NCBI GenBank assembly: GCA_963625535.1
Contig: CAVFUK010000026.1
Location: 1-29,437, forward strand
Direction of reading: 5' to 3'
DNA from: Phocaeicola_A sp963625535
GTDB taxonomy: Bacteria > Bacteroidota > Bacteroidia > Bacteroidales > Bacteroidaceae
Length of the DNA: 29,437 nucleotides
Shown here: positions 7,404 through 15,010 of the stretch, one piece after another
Layout: each line of letters starts with the position of its first letter
Position numbering within the stretch: position 1 is the first letter of the stretch
Translations under genes and position numbers: made by a program
The notes under the pieces: generated by a model
Database searches by the model: none
Told to the model about the DNA's origin: nothing
The model's input: only the letters and a program-made list of their open reading frames with translations

Positions 7404-9974
7404 TTATTCCCAGTCAACCTCCAGCTGGCGCAACTGTGTGGCACTGTCGCCTTGCGAACCCGTGTGCTGTATGGCCACGCCACCGAACGTGTTGGGTTGT
7501 ATGGTTGCCTGCAGCGACACTTCCTTCAGTATGCCCGCCTTGGTGGTGCGTGGCAAGGTGGTGTCGGAGTCTACCGTCGCCGTCAGCTTGTCCCCCTTCA
7601 CACTCAAACGGATGGTGCAAGTGGAGAGGTAGCACGATGCGGAGACAGCCTCGGTGAGGGCTTTAGTGGTTCCATTGGAGTATTCCACCAAATAGAAGTC
7701 CACGGCGCTGTCGTTGGCCGGGGTGCGGATGATGCGCAGACCGTATCCCGTCAACGTGCGGGTGTCCATCTTCAGGCAGACATCGAGGTACTGCCCCGTG
7801 GCGCTACCGAAGCCTTGTCCTGCGGTCTTGGCTGGGTCCACTTTCAAGGTCAGCGTCATGTCGCCGAAGGTATCTCCTACCGGCGTGTACATCAGCCGGG
7901 CACCTTTGCGTCCCTGCAGCAGTCCGTAGTGGCGCGAGGCTCCGTTCGTACCCTTGCCATAGAACCAACATCCCGGTTGGATGACTTGCCAGTCGAACTC
8001 TTTCGTATCGAGCGGTTTGTAGGCATCCACGGTCCAGAAGCCGGTCTTCACCTCGGGCTGCACCGCTGTGGGGAAGTTCTGGAAGTCGGTACGGAAATGT
8101 TTGTCGGTCACAGTGGTGCATCCGACACAGACATCCTGTGCGGTGATGGCTCTTGCACTCACCGTCTTTGCCGGAGCGCCTGCCTCGCAACGCAGATGCT
8201 TGGGGCGCACCACGGCCATCAGGTAATGGCCCACATCGCCGGCTTTCAGTTGGTAGATTTGCTCGGGTTGGTCGAGTCGCGACTCGGCCACCTCTATGGC
8301 ATGGCCGCCGTTGGCATCGCAGCGATACCAAGTGATGACCGACTGGTCGGCCCGTCCCTGCAGGTCTATGGAATATTTTACAGAGGCGAACCCTACACCT
8401 CCCTGTCCCGGTGCGCCTGCCAGATTCGATTCCTCAGCCGGAATAATGGTCACCGAAGGCAACGACAAGAATGCAGGTGCCGCCAACATCTTGGGCTTCA
8501 CGGTCAGCGTGGCGGCGGACTCCAGGCCCGAAACGGACACGGCCTTCACCACCACTTGACGGGTCTCGTCGTCTGTGGCGGTAGGTATCACCTTACAACG
8601 TCCGTCGGCTGTGGGCAACAGTTGTACCTCCTTCTCGTAGGGAGGCATTACCAACCATTGCACCGCTTCCGGGTTATGGTCGGCATAGTATCCGAACCGG
8701 TGGAAGGTGGCGGTCAGTGTGGTGTCGTTCACGCCGCTCTCTATCTCCGCCCGCTTCGGGCTGACGGACAGCATCGTGGGGCGATTTATGTAGCTCGCCT
8801 TGTTCTTCTTCTCGGCCTTCAGAATGGTCTTCTTCAGGTTCATCGGGTCCCAGTCGTCGTCGCCCCGCAGCAGATTGTAGATGTTATAAATCTCTTTGCC
8901 GTCGACGGTCACCAGGTAAGCGTCCAGCGCCTTCTTGTCGGTCAGGTCCACGGTGAGCCAGCGTCCATCGACATTGGGGTGCATGCGGAACTCCTTCCCG
9001 TCGCACTTCATACGATACTGGTAGCTACGTTCGTCGGGTGTGGGCACCGGAGTCCAGCCCACGAACTGATTGTCCGCATGGGTATGGAACTCGCTGTCGA
9101 TGACCGTCATCGGACCGCCCGCCTTGGTGAAGTACTGCGCCCCTTGGGTCTGCACGTCGAAGCTACAGCGATACATCACCGCACCGGTCCGGTAGGTGGA
9201 GTAGAACGGTTTGGCTCCGTAGAACACGAAGTCGCAGTCCACATAGACACCCGTGCCGCAGAGCGCATCGTCGGTGCTCTCGAAGTGGCAGTGATCGAAC
9301 AACGTACGCTCACCGCCGTTGCACGGGCAGAGGTTGAGTCGGCTGATGAAGCGGCAGTTGCGCATCGCGTAGCGGTCGCCCTTGTTCAGTATCAGCTGTG
9401 CCTGCACGATGGCATCCATGCGCTTGGGCCGGTTCAGCGCCAGGTTGCGGGGATAGACCAAATCCACATTGCAGTAGTTGCCGAAGGTGATATTCTCCGC
9501 CGACACGTCATCGCCCTCGATGCGGAACATGGTGAAGTTGCCCACGGCACCTTGTGTCTGTCCACGGTTGCAGGCCAGCACCACGTCCTCGGGGTTGTCA
9601 GCCAAGCCTATCAGTCGCAGGCCGTTGCAGGCTATCTCCAAGGCATAAGGCGTGCCGCCCTGTCGGGGCTCACGTATAGCGGGGTCGTCGGGGTCGTCCA
9701 CCCAGTAGACGTTGGGGGCTATGTAGACGGTCATCGGTTCCCGGGCCGACCCGTCCTTCAGATGGGCCGCCGCCTCGTTGAAGGTGGCGAAGGCATAGGG
9801 CGACCGGGCGGGGTCGTTGGCTTGCAATGTCCCGTCCACCAACAGGTTCTTTTCATTCAGTTGAATCTTCTTCCCTTTGTACCGCAGGGTGTTACCCTTC
9901 AGTAGCGGGGTCTCCTGTGCGTTGACCAGCAGGCATCCGCACAGCAGCAAGAGCATCGTTCGTATTCGTTTCAT
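7404..9974 (-). CDS. Secreted pectinesterase-like beta-helix protein
   Basis: An 856-residue exported protein with a typical signal peptide (residues 1-19, cleavage after VNA). Residues about 55-310 form a right-handed beta-helix like pectin methylesterases: a repeated-event opening (SPYAFATFNEAAAHL), NITFGNY at 161-167 and GDRYAMRNCRF at 199-209. The catalytic pattern of true pectinesterases (QD and DFIFG) is not conserved; instead there is a Cys-rich stretch at 216-238 and VDCDFVF at 246-251. Residues about 400-620 look like Ig-type beta domains, and 640-856 like a lectin or jelly-roll domain. It may bind or de-esterify pectin, or do neither. It probably acts in the periplasm or on the surface. 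It heads the run that includes the double kinase. A perfect -7 element lies about 33 bases upstream of its ATG. Confidence 0.75.
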   Translation of the reverse strand: MKRIRTMLLLLCGCLLVNAQETPLLKGNTLRYKGKKIQLNEKNLLVDGTLQANDPARSPYAFATFNEAAAHLKDGSAREPMTVYIAPNVYWVDDPDDPAIREPRQGGTPYALEIACNGLRLIGLADNPEDVVLACNRGQTQGAVGNFTMFRIEGDDVSAENITFGNYCNVDLVYPRNLALNRPKRMDAIVQAQLILNKGDRYAMRNCRFISRLNLCPCNGGERTLFDHCHFESTDDALCGTGVYVDCDFVFYGAKPFYSTYRTGAVMYRCSFDVQTQGAQYFTKAGGPMTVIDSEFHTHADNQFVGWTPVPTPDERSYQYRMKCDGKEFRMHPNVDGRWLTVDLTDKKALDAYLVTVDGKEIYNIYNLLRGDDDWDPMNLKKTILKAEKKNKASYINRPTMLSVSPKRAEIESGVNDTTLTATFHRFGYYADHNPEAVQWLVMPPYEKEVQLLPTADGRCKVIPTATDDETRQVVVKAVSVSGLESAATLTVKPKMLAAPAFLSLPSVTIIPAEESNLAGAPGQGGVGFASVKYSIDLQGRADQSVITWYRCDANGGHAIEVAESRLDQPEQIYQLKAGDVGHYLMAVVRPKHLRCEAGAPAKTVSARAITAQDVCVGCTTVTDKHFRTDFQNFPTAVQPEVKTGFWTVDAYKPLDTKEFDWQVIQPGCWFYGKGTNGASRHYGLLQGRKGARLMYTPVGDTFGDMTLTLKVDPAKTAGQGFGSATGQYLDVCLKMDTRTLTGYGLRIIRTPANDSAVDFYLVEYSNGTTKALTEAVSASCYLSTCTIRLSVKGDKLTATVDSDTTLPRTTKAGILKEVSLQATIQPNTFGGVAIQHTGSQGDSATQLRQLEVDWE

Positions 9975-10006
9975 GTGAGTTAAAGGTTACTTCGTTCTAG
10001 TAGGAA

Positions 10007-10014
10007 CAAAAGTA
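10007..10014 (-). promoter_or_regulatory. Promoter -7 element TACTTTTG upstream of the pectinesterase-like gene
   Basis: On the minus strand TACTTTTG matches the Bacteroidota -7 consensus TAnnTTTG exactly and sits 32 bases before the ATG at 9974. No TTTG is seen 19-21 bases upstream, so only half of the consensus is supported. The 98-base gap after the aldolase gene makes a separate promoter here reasonable. Confidence 0.45.
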
Positions 10015-10072
10015 CGAAAAAACTCATTAGTACATCTTCCTTTTGCAGATTTTTATAGAAAGAAGTTGACTA

Positions 10073-11110
10073 TTACGACAACTCCTTCAAGGCTTGCTCC
10101 AGTCCAAGGATGTCCGCCTCGGTGGTAGCCCAGCTGGTAACGAAGCGACAGACTATCTCGTCCGTCTCGCTCGGCTCCCATACCTCGAACTTCACCTTCT
10201 CGGCCAGAGCCGTGAATTGCTTGCGTTTCAGCCTCACAAACTGCTGGTTGGTAGGCGAATCCACTGCCAACGGTATGCCGACGGCAACGAAGAGGGCTTT
10301 CACCCGATGGGCCATAGCGATGGCGTGGCGGGAGATGCGGAAGTAGAGATCGTCCGTGAAGAGGGTGTCGAACTGCAGTCCCAACATGCGGCCCTTTGCG
10401 AGCAGAGCACCATGGCGCTTCACGGTGGTGAAGAAATACTTCGGTGCGGGCACGTTGCTGAAGACCACAGCCTCTCCCATCAGCGCACCGACTTTAGTAC
10501 CTCCAATGTAGAAAGCATCGCAGTGTGCGGCGAGGAAGGGCAAGTCGTAGTCGCAAGCTTCCGACATCAGTCCGTAGCCCAGACGGGCTCCATCGATGTA
10601 GAGCTTCAAATTGTAGTGCCGACAGGTATCGTAGAGGGTTGTGAGCTCATTGCGTGTGTAGACCATTCCGTGCTCCGTTGGCATGGAGATGTAGACCATT
10701 CCCGGCTGCACCATGTGTGGGAAGGTATCGTCGGCCAGGAATTTGTCCATGTAGGCCTTCAGACGCTCCACGCAAAGTTTGCTGTCGTCCGTGGGCAAGG
10801 TGATGACTTTATGCCCCGAGGCTTCCACGGCACCCGACTCGTGCACAGCGATGTGTGCCGTCTCGGTGCAGACTACGCCTTCGCAGGGCAACAAGAGTGA
10901 GTCGATGACGGTACTGTTGGTCTGTGTTCCGCCGATGAGGAAGAAGACATCCGCCTTGTCGTTGCCTACCGCCTGGCGTATTTTCTCCTTGGCCCGCTCT
11001 GTGTAGGGGTCGTAGCCATAACCCGAAGTCTTAGTGTCGTTTGTCTCGGTGAGCGCCTTCAGTATCTCCGGCACCATGCCGTTATTGTAATCCGTTTCGA
11101 ATGATATCAT
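10073..11110 (-). CDS. ltaE: Threonine aldolase family PLP enzyme
   Basis: Cytosolic PLP-dependent beta-eliminating lyase, most likely low-specificity L-threonine aldolase splitting threonine or allo-threonine into glycine and acetaldehyde. 345 residues, the usual family length. The PLP lysine is K206 in YIGGTKVG, D173 in LYIDGARLGYG would hold the cofactor pyridine nitrogen, and H86 in TAHIAVHE would stack on the ring. The N-terminus (FETDYNNG, then TSGYGYDPYTERA) fits the family's opening. A tryptophanase/tyrosine phenol-lyase-like activity is less likely given the size. It starts 18 bases after the small acidic gene and probably shares its promoter. No functional tie to its neighbours is evident. 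Confidence 0.88.
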   Translation of the reverse strand: MISFETDYNNGMVPEILKALTETNDTKTSGYGYDPYTERAKEKIRQAVGNDKADVFFLIGGTQTNSTVIDSLLLPCEGVVCTETAHIAVHESGAVEASGHKVITLPTDDSKLCVERLKAYMDKFLADDTFPHMVQPGMVYISMPTEHGMVYTRNELTTLYDTCRHYNLKLYIDGARLGYGLMSEACDYDLPFLAAHCDAFYIGGTKVGALMGEAVVFSNVPAPKYFFTTVKRHGALLAKGRMLGLQFDTLFTDDLYFRISRHAIAMAHRVKALFVAVGIPLAVDSPTNQQFVRLKRKQFTALAEKVKFEVWEPSETDEIVCRFVTSWATTEADILGLEQALKELS

Positions 11111-11128
11111 TTGTCTTTTGATTTGTCG

Positions 11129-11353
11129 TTAGTCTAATTCATCCCCATAGTAATTGTACCACTCTTCAGAGGGCGAGCCTTCTTCGTACCGCTCGTCGTC
11201 TTCGTACTCATAACGAACCTCTGTACGGTAGTTCTGTCTCTCACTTGGGGCTCTACCCTTCTTCATATTCACAAGCAATTCCGCTGCTTCCTCTGCGGTA
11301 TGAGTATTAACGTACTCAAGAAACTCATTGATGTCCATTGTATTATTTGCCAT
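11129..11353 (-). CDS. Small acidic hypothetical protein
   Basis: A 74-residue protein, not recognised. The N-terminal half is helical and neutral (residues 6-35, with EFLEYVNTHTAEEAAELL), the C-terminal half is rich in Glu, Asp and Tyr and probably disordered. No signal peptide or membrane helix. It is supported as a real gene by a complete consensus promoter ending about 43 bases upstream of the ATG and by its close 18-base spacing to the aldolase gene. It may be a small regulatory or binding protein; I cannot assign a function. Confidence 0.65.
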   Translation of the reverse strand: MANNTMDINEFLEYVNTHTAEEAAELLVNMKKGRAPSERQNYRTEVRYEYEDDERYEEGSPSEEWYNYYGDELD

Positions 11354-11395
11354 AGCGATATTGTTAGAGTTGTGCCAGTTCTATGAATCCGCTTG

Positions 11396-11427
11396 CAAAT
11401 GTAGGCAAAAGGGATGACAGCGTCAAA
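11396..11427 (-). promoter_or_regulatory. Full Bacteroidota-type promoter for the 11353-10073 operon
   Basis: On the minus strand a TTTG (11427-11424) is followed after exactly 20 bases by TACATTTG (11403-11396), matching the Bacteroidota consensus TTTG-N19-21-TAnnTTTG. Transcription would start near 11389, giving a leader of about 36 bases. It sits directly below the hairpin terminator of the upstream symporter operon, as expected for a fresh transcription unit. Confidence 0.72.
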
Positions 11428-11450
11428 GTTTGAAGTGAAAAGAATGCCAC

Positions 11451-11512
11451 AAAAAAGAGTATATACTCTCGGGCCCAACAGTATAATGTCTCGGGCCTTG
11501 GAGTATATACTC
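11451..11512 (-). terminator. Large hairpin terminator made of palindromic repeats
   Basis: Two identical palindromes GAGTATATACTC lie at 11457-11468 and 11501-11512, exactly 44 bases apart. On the minus strand they can pair as a 12-bp stem, followed inward by a 3x3 mismatch and a second 5-bp stem (11493-11497 with 11472-11476, GGCCC/GGGCC) around a 16-nt loop. Six T residues follow on the minus strand (11456-11451). This fits a rho-independent terminator for the symporter operon, whose last stop is at 11563. Confidence 0.7.
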
Positions 11513-11550
11513 TCGGTGCCTTGAGGTTATAGTCCCCAAACGGGCGCCTA
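11457..11550. repeat. Degenerate 22-bp tandem repeat
   Basis: On the minus strand, units beginning CGAGA recur every 22 bases: CGAGAGTATATACTC near 11515, CGAGACATTATACTG near 11493 and CGAGAGTATATACTC near 11471, with a weaker unit (ACTATAACCTCAAGGC) upstream. Outer units carry perfect palindromes, the middle one is diverged. A further inverted repeat, GGTTATAG/CTATAACC, flanks 15 bases near 11526-11556. Confidence 0.55.
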
Positions 11551-11562
11551 TAACCGTCGGAA

Positions 11563-13134
11563 TCAGAATCCGTTGAAGAAGATGTAAAGACCTATCATCA
11601 CCACTATCAACAGGGCCCAGAGGACTACCACCGAGGCGGCAGGCTTGGGCAGCGGGATGCTCTTCATCTGGTCGCCCTCGGAGCTCTGCTTGCCCAAAAG
11701 ACTGACGATGACCATGCCGAGGCAGATAGCCACGAAGAGGATGAACGAGAGCATCATGAAGTGAGGCCATACGTCGTACTTCTCCTGCGGGAAGACGAAG
11801 AGGTAGAGGATGCCCACGCCGATACTGAAGACCGTACCTGCCGTGAGCGCCAAGTTGGCGGCTGCCGTGGTGGCACGCTTCCAGAACACGCCGAAAACAA
11901 AGACGGCTGCCATAGGCGGAGCGATGAAGCCCAATACGGACTGGAAGATATTGAAGAGGTTGAGTCCCTTGATGCTGTCGATGGCGATGGTGATGACCAC
12001 AGAGATGATAGCACCTACCACGGTAACTACCTGACCGATGCGGATAATCTCCTTGTTCGTGGCGTTGGGTCTGTATTTCTTCAAGTAGATGTCCATGGTG
12101 AACACGGTACTGAGGGCGTTGAGGGCCGAACCGATGGTACTTACCAGGGCAGCGGTGAGCACAGCCAATACCAGACCTACCATTCCCACAGGGAAGAGGT
12201 TGGTGACCATTGTCATGTATGCCTCGTCGGGATTGGCAAGTGTAGGATACAAAGCCAAGCAGAGGATACCCGGGAGGATATACAAGGGTACATCCAATAT
12301 CTTGAGCCATCCGGTGAAGTTAGTTCCCAACTGTCCCTCCTTCAGGCTCTTGGCAGCTAACACAGGTTGTACCATAGATTGGTCGGTACACCAGAACCAG
12401 ATGCCCATCACCGGATAACCGAGTACGATAGGCAACCACGGGAAGTCCACGTCGCTGTTGGGGCGGAACAAGTTCCAGTAGTCCTTGGGCACATTGGCAA
12501 CCAAACCGTCCACGCCCCCTACTTTATAGAGACCTACGATAACGAGTGTTGCCGACACGAAGATGAGCAGCAGCATCTGGAACACATTGGTATAAGCCAC
12601 AGCCTTCAGTCCTCCCGCCACGGTGAAGAAGGCGGAAATGACCAACAAGATGAGAGCCGACTCCCACATAGGGATGTCGAACAGCTGACGGATGAGGATG
12701 CCACCGGCAAACAGGGTGAGTGCCAACCACGAGATGAGGATGGTGACGATGGTGTACCACGCCAGAATGTTACGGGTGGACTGACCGAAGCGGTGTCCCA
12801 TGAATTCGGGCAGCGTGGTGACCTTGGAGCCCAGGTAGCGCGGGGCAAAAACGAACGCCAAGAGGAAGATGAACACGAAGGCGTACCAAGCGTAGTTACC
12901 GGATACGATACCGGTGGTGAATCCTGCGCTGGCACTGGCGATCAGCATAGAGGGGCCTACGTTGGTGCCCCACATGGAGAAACCGATGTGGTGCCACTTG
13001 AGAGAGTTCTCAGCCATGAAGAGGCTACTCCCCTTCTTGCGTTTCATACTGGCCCAGATGCCGATACCCATCAGGAGGACGAAGTAGGTTATCAGTATGC
13101 CCCAGTCCAAAGAATCTAATGAAATGTTTTGCAT
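11563..13134 (-). CDS. SGLT-type sodium/solute symporter
   Basis: Inner-membrane sodium-coupled symporter of the SSS family, 523 residues with about 13-14 membrane helices. Two segments point to the sugar-transporting SGLT branch: WCTDQSMVQPVLAAK at 248-262, like the WCTDQVIVQR region of SGLT1, and ALSTVFTMDIY at 340-350, like the sodium-site helix of vSGLT (STIFTMDIY). The N-terminal helix (residues 12-29) and the GGL region after residue 173 are also typical. It is the last gene of the operon, 97 bases after the corrinoid-protein gene and before the terminator. Context suggests it imports the monosaccharide released by the upstream beta-helix and GH31 enzymes, possibly a methylated or unusual pentose; the substrate is not determined by sequence. 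Confidence 0.9.
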   Translation of the reverse strand: MQNISLDSLDWGILITYFVLLMGIGIWASMKRKKGSSLFMAENSLKWHHIGFSMWGTNVGPSMLIASASAGFTTGIVSGNYAWYAFVFIFLLAFVFAPRYLGSKVTTLPEFMGHRFGQSTRNILAWYTIVTILISWLALTLFAGGILIRQLFDIPMWESALILLVISAFFTVAGGLKAVAYTNVFQMLLLIFVSATLVIVGLYKVGGVDGLVANVPKDYWNLFRPNSDVDFPWLPIVLGYPVMGIWFWCTDQSMVQPVLAAKSLKEGQLGTNFTGWLKILDVPLYILPGILCLALYPTLANPDEAYMTMVTNLFPVGMVGLVLAVLTAALVSTIGSALNALSTVFTMDIYLKKYRPNATNKEIIRIGQVVTVVGAIISVVITIAIDSIKGLNLFNIFQSVLGFIAPPMAAVFVFGVFWKRATTAAANLALTAGTVFSIGVGILYLFVFPQEKYDVWPHFMMLSFILFVAICLGMVIVSLLGKQSSEGDQMKSIPLPKPAASVVVLWALLIVVMIGLYIFFNGF

Positions 13135-13181
13135 GTTATTGTAGATTTATTTTAAGGTTAAACTTTATCAGACACACCACA

Positions 13182-13212
13182 CCGACGGAGCAACGTCGGC
13201 ACCCGCCGGTGC
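13182..13212 (-). promoter_or_regulatory. Pair of small hairpins between corrinoid protein and symporter
   Basis: CCGACG (13182-13187) pairs with CGTCGG (13194-13199) around 6 bases, and GCACC/GGTGC (13199-13212) forms a second hairpin with a 4-base loop. No T run follows in the minus direction, so it is not a standard terminator. It could be an RNA-processing or stability element that sets symporter expression apart from the enzymes. It does not resemble a cobalamin riboswitch. Confidence 0.4.
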
Positions 13213-13230
13213 AGCGGGGCTGAGGAATAA

Positions 13231-13869
13231 TCAATGTTGACCGATGAGCTGTTTGGCCACGGTCACCGCGGAATTGGCGTTGTCGCTATAGCCGTCCGCA
13301 CCTATCTCGGTAGCGAAACCTTGACTGACGGGAGCACCGCCTACCATCACCTTCACTTGGTCGCGTATGCCCGCGGCCTCTAGGGCTTTGATGACTTCGG
13401 GCATGTAGGTCATGGTGGTGGTGAGCAAGGCACTCATGCAGAGGATGTCCGCATGGTTGGTCTTCACAGCTTCCACAAACTTCTCAGCCGACACGTCAAT
13501 GCCGACGTTTATCACTTCGAATCCACAACCTTCCAGCATGGAGGCCACCAGGTTCTTGCCGATGTCGTGGAGGTCGCCCTTCACGGTGCCTATCACCACT
13601 TTGCCCAGCGTCACCGAGGCGTTGCCTTGCAACAGGGGCTTCAGCAACTCCAGCGCGCCTTTCATGGCACGACCAGCCATCAGCAGTTGGGGCACAAAGG
13701 CCTTGCCGTCCTGAAAGCGTTGGCCCACCTCGCCCATGGCCTTCACCATGTAGTCGTTGATGATCACTTGCGGTTCCACTCCTTCGGCCACTGCTTCCTT
13801 GGTCACTTCCACAGCGGGTTCCAGTTTGCCCGCCACGATTGCATCATACAATTTATTTAACTCTGCCAT
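13231..13869 (-). CDS. Corrinoid-binding methyltransferase partner protein
   Basis: Cytosolic cobalamin-carrying protein of 212 residues, like MtaC/MtbC/MttC of methanogens and the cobalamin module of methionine synthase. Residues 1-85 form the four-helix cap domain (GEVGQRFQDGKAFVPQLLMAGR). Residues 88-212 form the Rossmann-like domain with D99-L-H101-D-I-G104, whose H101 would be the lower cobalt ligand, S146-A-L in strand two, and GGAP at 177-180. It shuttles a methyl group between a donor and an acceptor methyltransferase. It lies 55 bases after the UroD-family gene, the expected methyltransferase partner. No gene for a reductive activator of the corrinoid is visible in the window. Confidence 0.92.
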   Translation of the reverse strand: MAELNKLYDAIVAGKLEPAVEVTKEAVAEGVEPQVIINDYMVKAMGEVGQRFQDGKAFVPQLLMAGRAMKGALELLKPLLQGNASVTLGKVVIGTVKGDLHDIGKNLVASMLEGCGFEVINVGIDVSAEKFVEAVKTNHADILCMSALLTTTMTYMPEVIKALEAAGIRDQVKVMVGGAPVSQGFATEIGADGYSDNANSAVTVAKQLIGQH

Positions 13870-13877
13870 AGTTTATC

Positions 13878-13909
13878 TCTTATCTATATTATATCTTATC
13901 TATATTATA
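13878..13909. repeat. 16-bp AT-rich tandem duplication
   Basis: TCTTATCTATATTATA occurs twice head to tail (13878-13893 and 13894-13909), followed by more TATA-rich sequence to 13920. It fills most of the gap between the UroD-family and corrinoid-protein genes. It could be slippage, or an unstructured leader promoting translation of the corrinoid protein. Confidence 0.7.
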
Positions 13910-13924
13910 TATGTATATCTAGTG

Positions 13925-14989
13925 TCATCTGTATTTCTCGACAATGCGCATAGCCTGCTCCACCTCGGCCTCGTTGTGGAAGTCCATGCTGAGCAGCATG
14001 CCGTCGGCACCCACATTGTCGAGCAGCGGCTCCAGTTCGGGCAGGGTTATCCAGTTGGCCTGCACCGACTTGCCGCCGGCAAGTATGCGTTTGTAGAGGT
14101 CGTACCACTTGGGGTCGCCACCTTGCGGCTCGCCCACACCGGGGGTCCACTGTATGGCGTTCAGCTCGTCAATCTCCAGCAAAGCGTCGAGATGACGGAT
14201 GGCTCCTACACCATCGAGATGGTAGAGGGTGTAGTCTATCTTCTGGCACTGCTCGCGGATGTAGGGCTGCACAAAGCGGCGGTAGTCCTCCTCGCTAATC
14301 ATGATGGAGATGTCGCTCTGCAGCTTACTCACCGTGCCCGGTCCCCAGATGGAGAAGTAGCAGAAGGCCATGCCGTCGTCCTCGCGGATGATGTCGTAGA
14401 GTTCGTTGAACACGCGGAAGTAGATTTCGTTGATCTGCTTCAGCTGGCGGTCCAGCTTCTCGGGGTCCATCACGGTGTCCATCAGCACAGTATCCGTGCC
14501 GTGGATGGCCGCCAACACGTCGAGACCTTCCATGAGGTCGGGCATACCCACGTAATAGTTGCCGCCGGCCAGCTTCTTGCAGTTGGTGAGCAAATCCTTG
14601 TGGAGCTTCCATGCCGCGTTCTCGGGATCGAACACGATGTCGTCCTTGGGCGACGGGTCGGGGTGAATCCAGATGGTGTCCTCACCGCCTTCGAACACAC
14701 CGCCCAGTATGGCTGCCAGTGAGCCGGGGCCCAGTTGGGTGTTCGCCACGGCGGGGATGTCGGCCATCAGTGAGCTGTGGGCCACGTACCAGTTGAGCTG
14801 ACGGGCACGCCACTCGGGGTCGAACCAGCGTTGGTTCAGGTCCTTCGGTGCTTCGGGGGCAGGCACATCGGCATGGGGCTTCACGCCCTCCTGGAAGTGC
14901 TCCCACATAGTGAGCACGATGCCTTTATGATTCCACCAGTCAATATATCGTTGTTTACTCTCTTCCCAATTTGGTTTCCAGGTTTTCAT
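13925..14989 (-). CDS. UroD-family (MtaA/MtbA-like) corrinoid methyltransferase
   Basis: A 354-residue TIM-barrel protein of the uroporphyrinogen decarboxylase superfamily. True HemE lacks a corrinoid partner, whereas this gene lies 55 bases before one, so a methyltransferase role is favoured. Substrate and direction are unknown: it could take methyl from an O- or N-methyl compound, or pass it on. Hallmarks include residues 212-220 (FSIWGPGTV), residues 253-268 (YTLYHLDG then AIRHLDA) and residues 279-285 (IQWTPGV). In MtaA/MtbA-type enzymes zinc is held by an H-x-C motif plus a later Cys; here the corresponding position reads H257-L-D259, so the metal site is changed. The N-terminal 60 residues are Trp-rich. 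Start ATG at 14989, 21 bases after the GH31 stop. Confidence 0.82.
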   Translation of the reverse strand: MKTWKPNWEESKQRYIDWWNHKGIVLTMWEHFQEGVKPHADVPAPEAPKDLNQRWFDPEWRARQLNWYVAHSSLMADIPAVANTQLGPGSLAAILGGVFEGGEDTIWIHPDPSPKDDIVFDPENAAWKLHKDLLTNCKKLAGGNYYVGMPDLMEGLDVLAAIHGTDTVLMDTVMDPEKLDRQLKQINEIYFRVFNELYDIIREDDGMAFCYFSIWGPGTVSKLQSDISIMISEEDYRRFVQPYIREQCQKIDYTLYHLDGVGAIRHLDALLEIDELNAIQWTPGVGEPQGGDPKWYDLYKRILAGGKSVQANWITLPELEPLLDNVGADGMLLSMDFHNEAEVEQAMRIVEKYR

Positions 14990-15010
14990 ATCGTTCTATA
15001 TTTTAGCTAT

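Noticed and set aside
7452..9905. 817-codon open frame on the plus strand opposite the pectinesterase-like gene
   Set aside because: It is the antisense shadow of a GC-rich gene; the product has low-complexity His/Gly/Val content and no domains, while the minus-strand protein has a signal peptide and a recognisable fold.
11457..11512. Possible CRISPR or phage attachment repeats
   Set aside because: Repeats are palindromic, only 22 bases apart with no unique spacers, and there are no cas or integrase genes; a terminator fits better.
11423..12310. 295-codon minus-strand frame overlapping the symporter
   Set aside because: An out-of-frame reading of the symporter gene; the protein is His/Arg/Gly-rich and the true frame gives a complete SGLT-like protein.
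13182..13212. Cobalamin riboswitch before the symporter
   Set aside because: Only two small hairpins in 96 bases, no B12 box and far too short for the riboswitch fold.
13757..14722. 321-codon plus-strand open frame over the UroD and corrinoid genes
   Set aside because: Antisense shadow crossing two well-identified genes, with no recognisable features.
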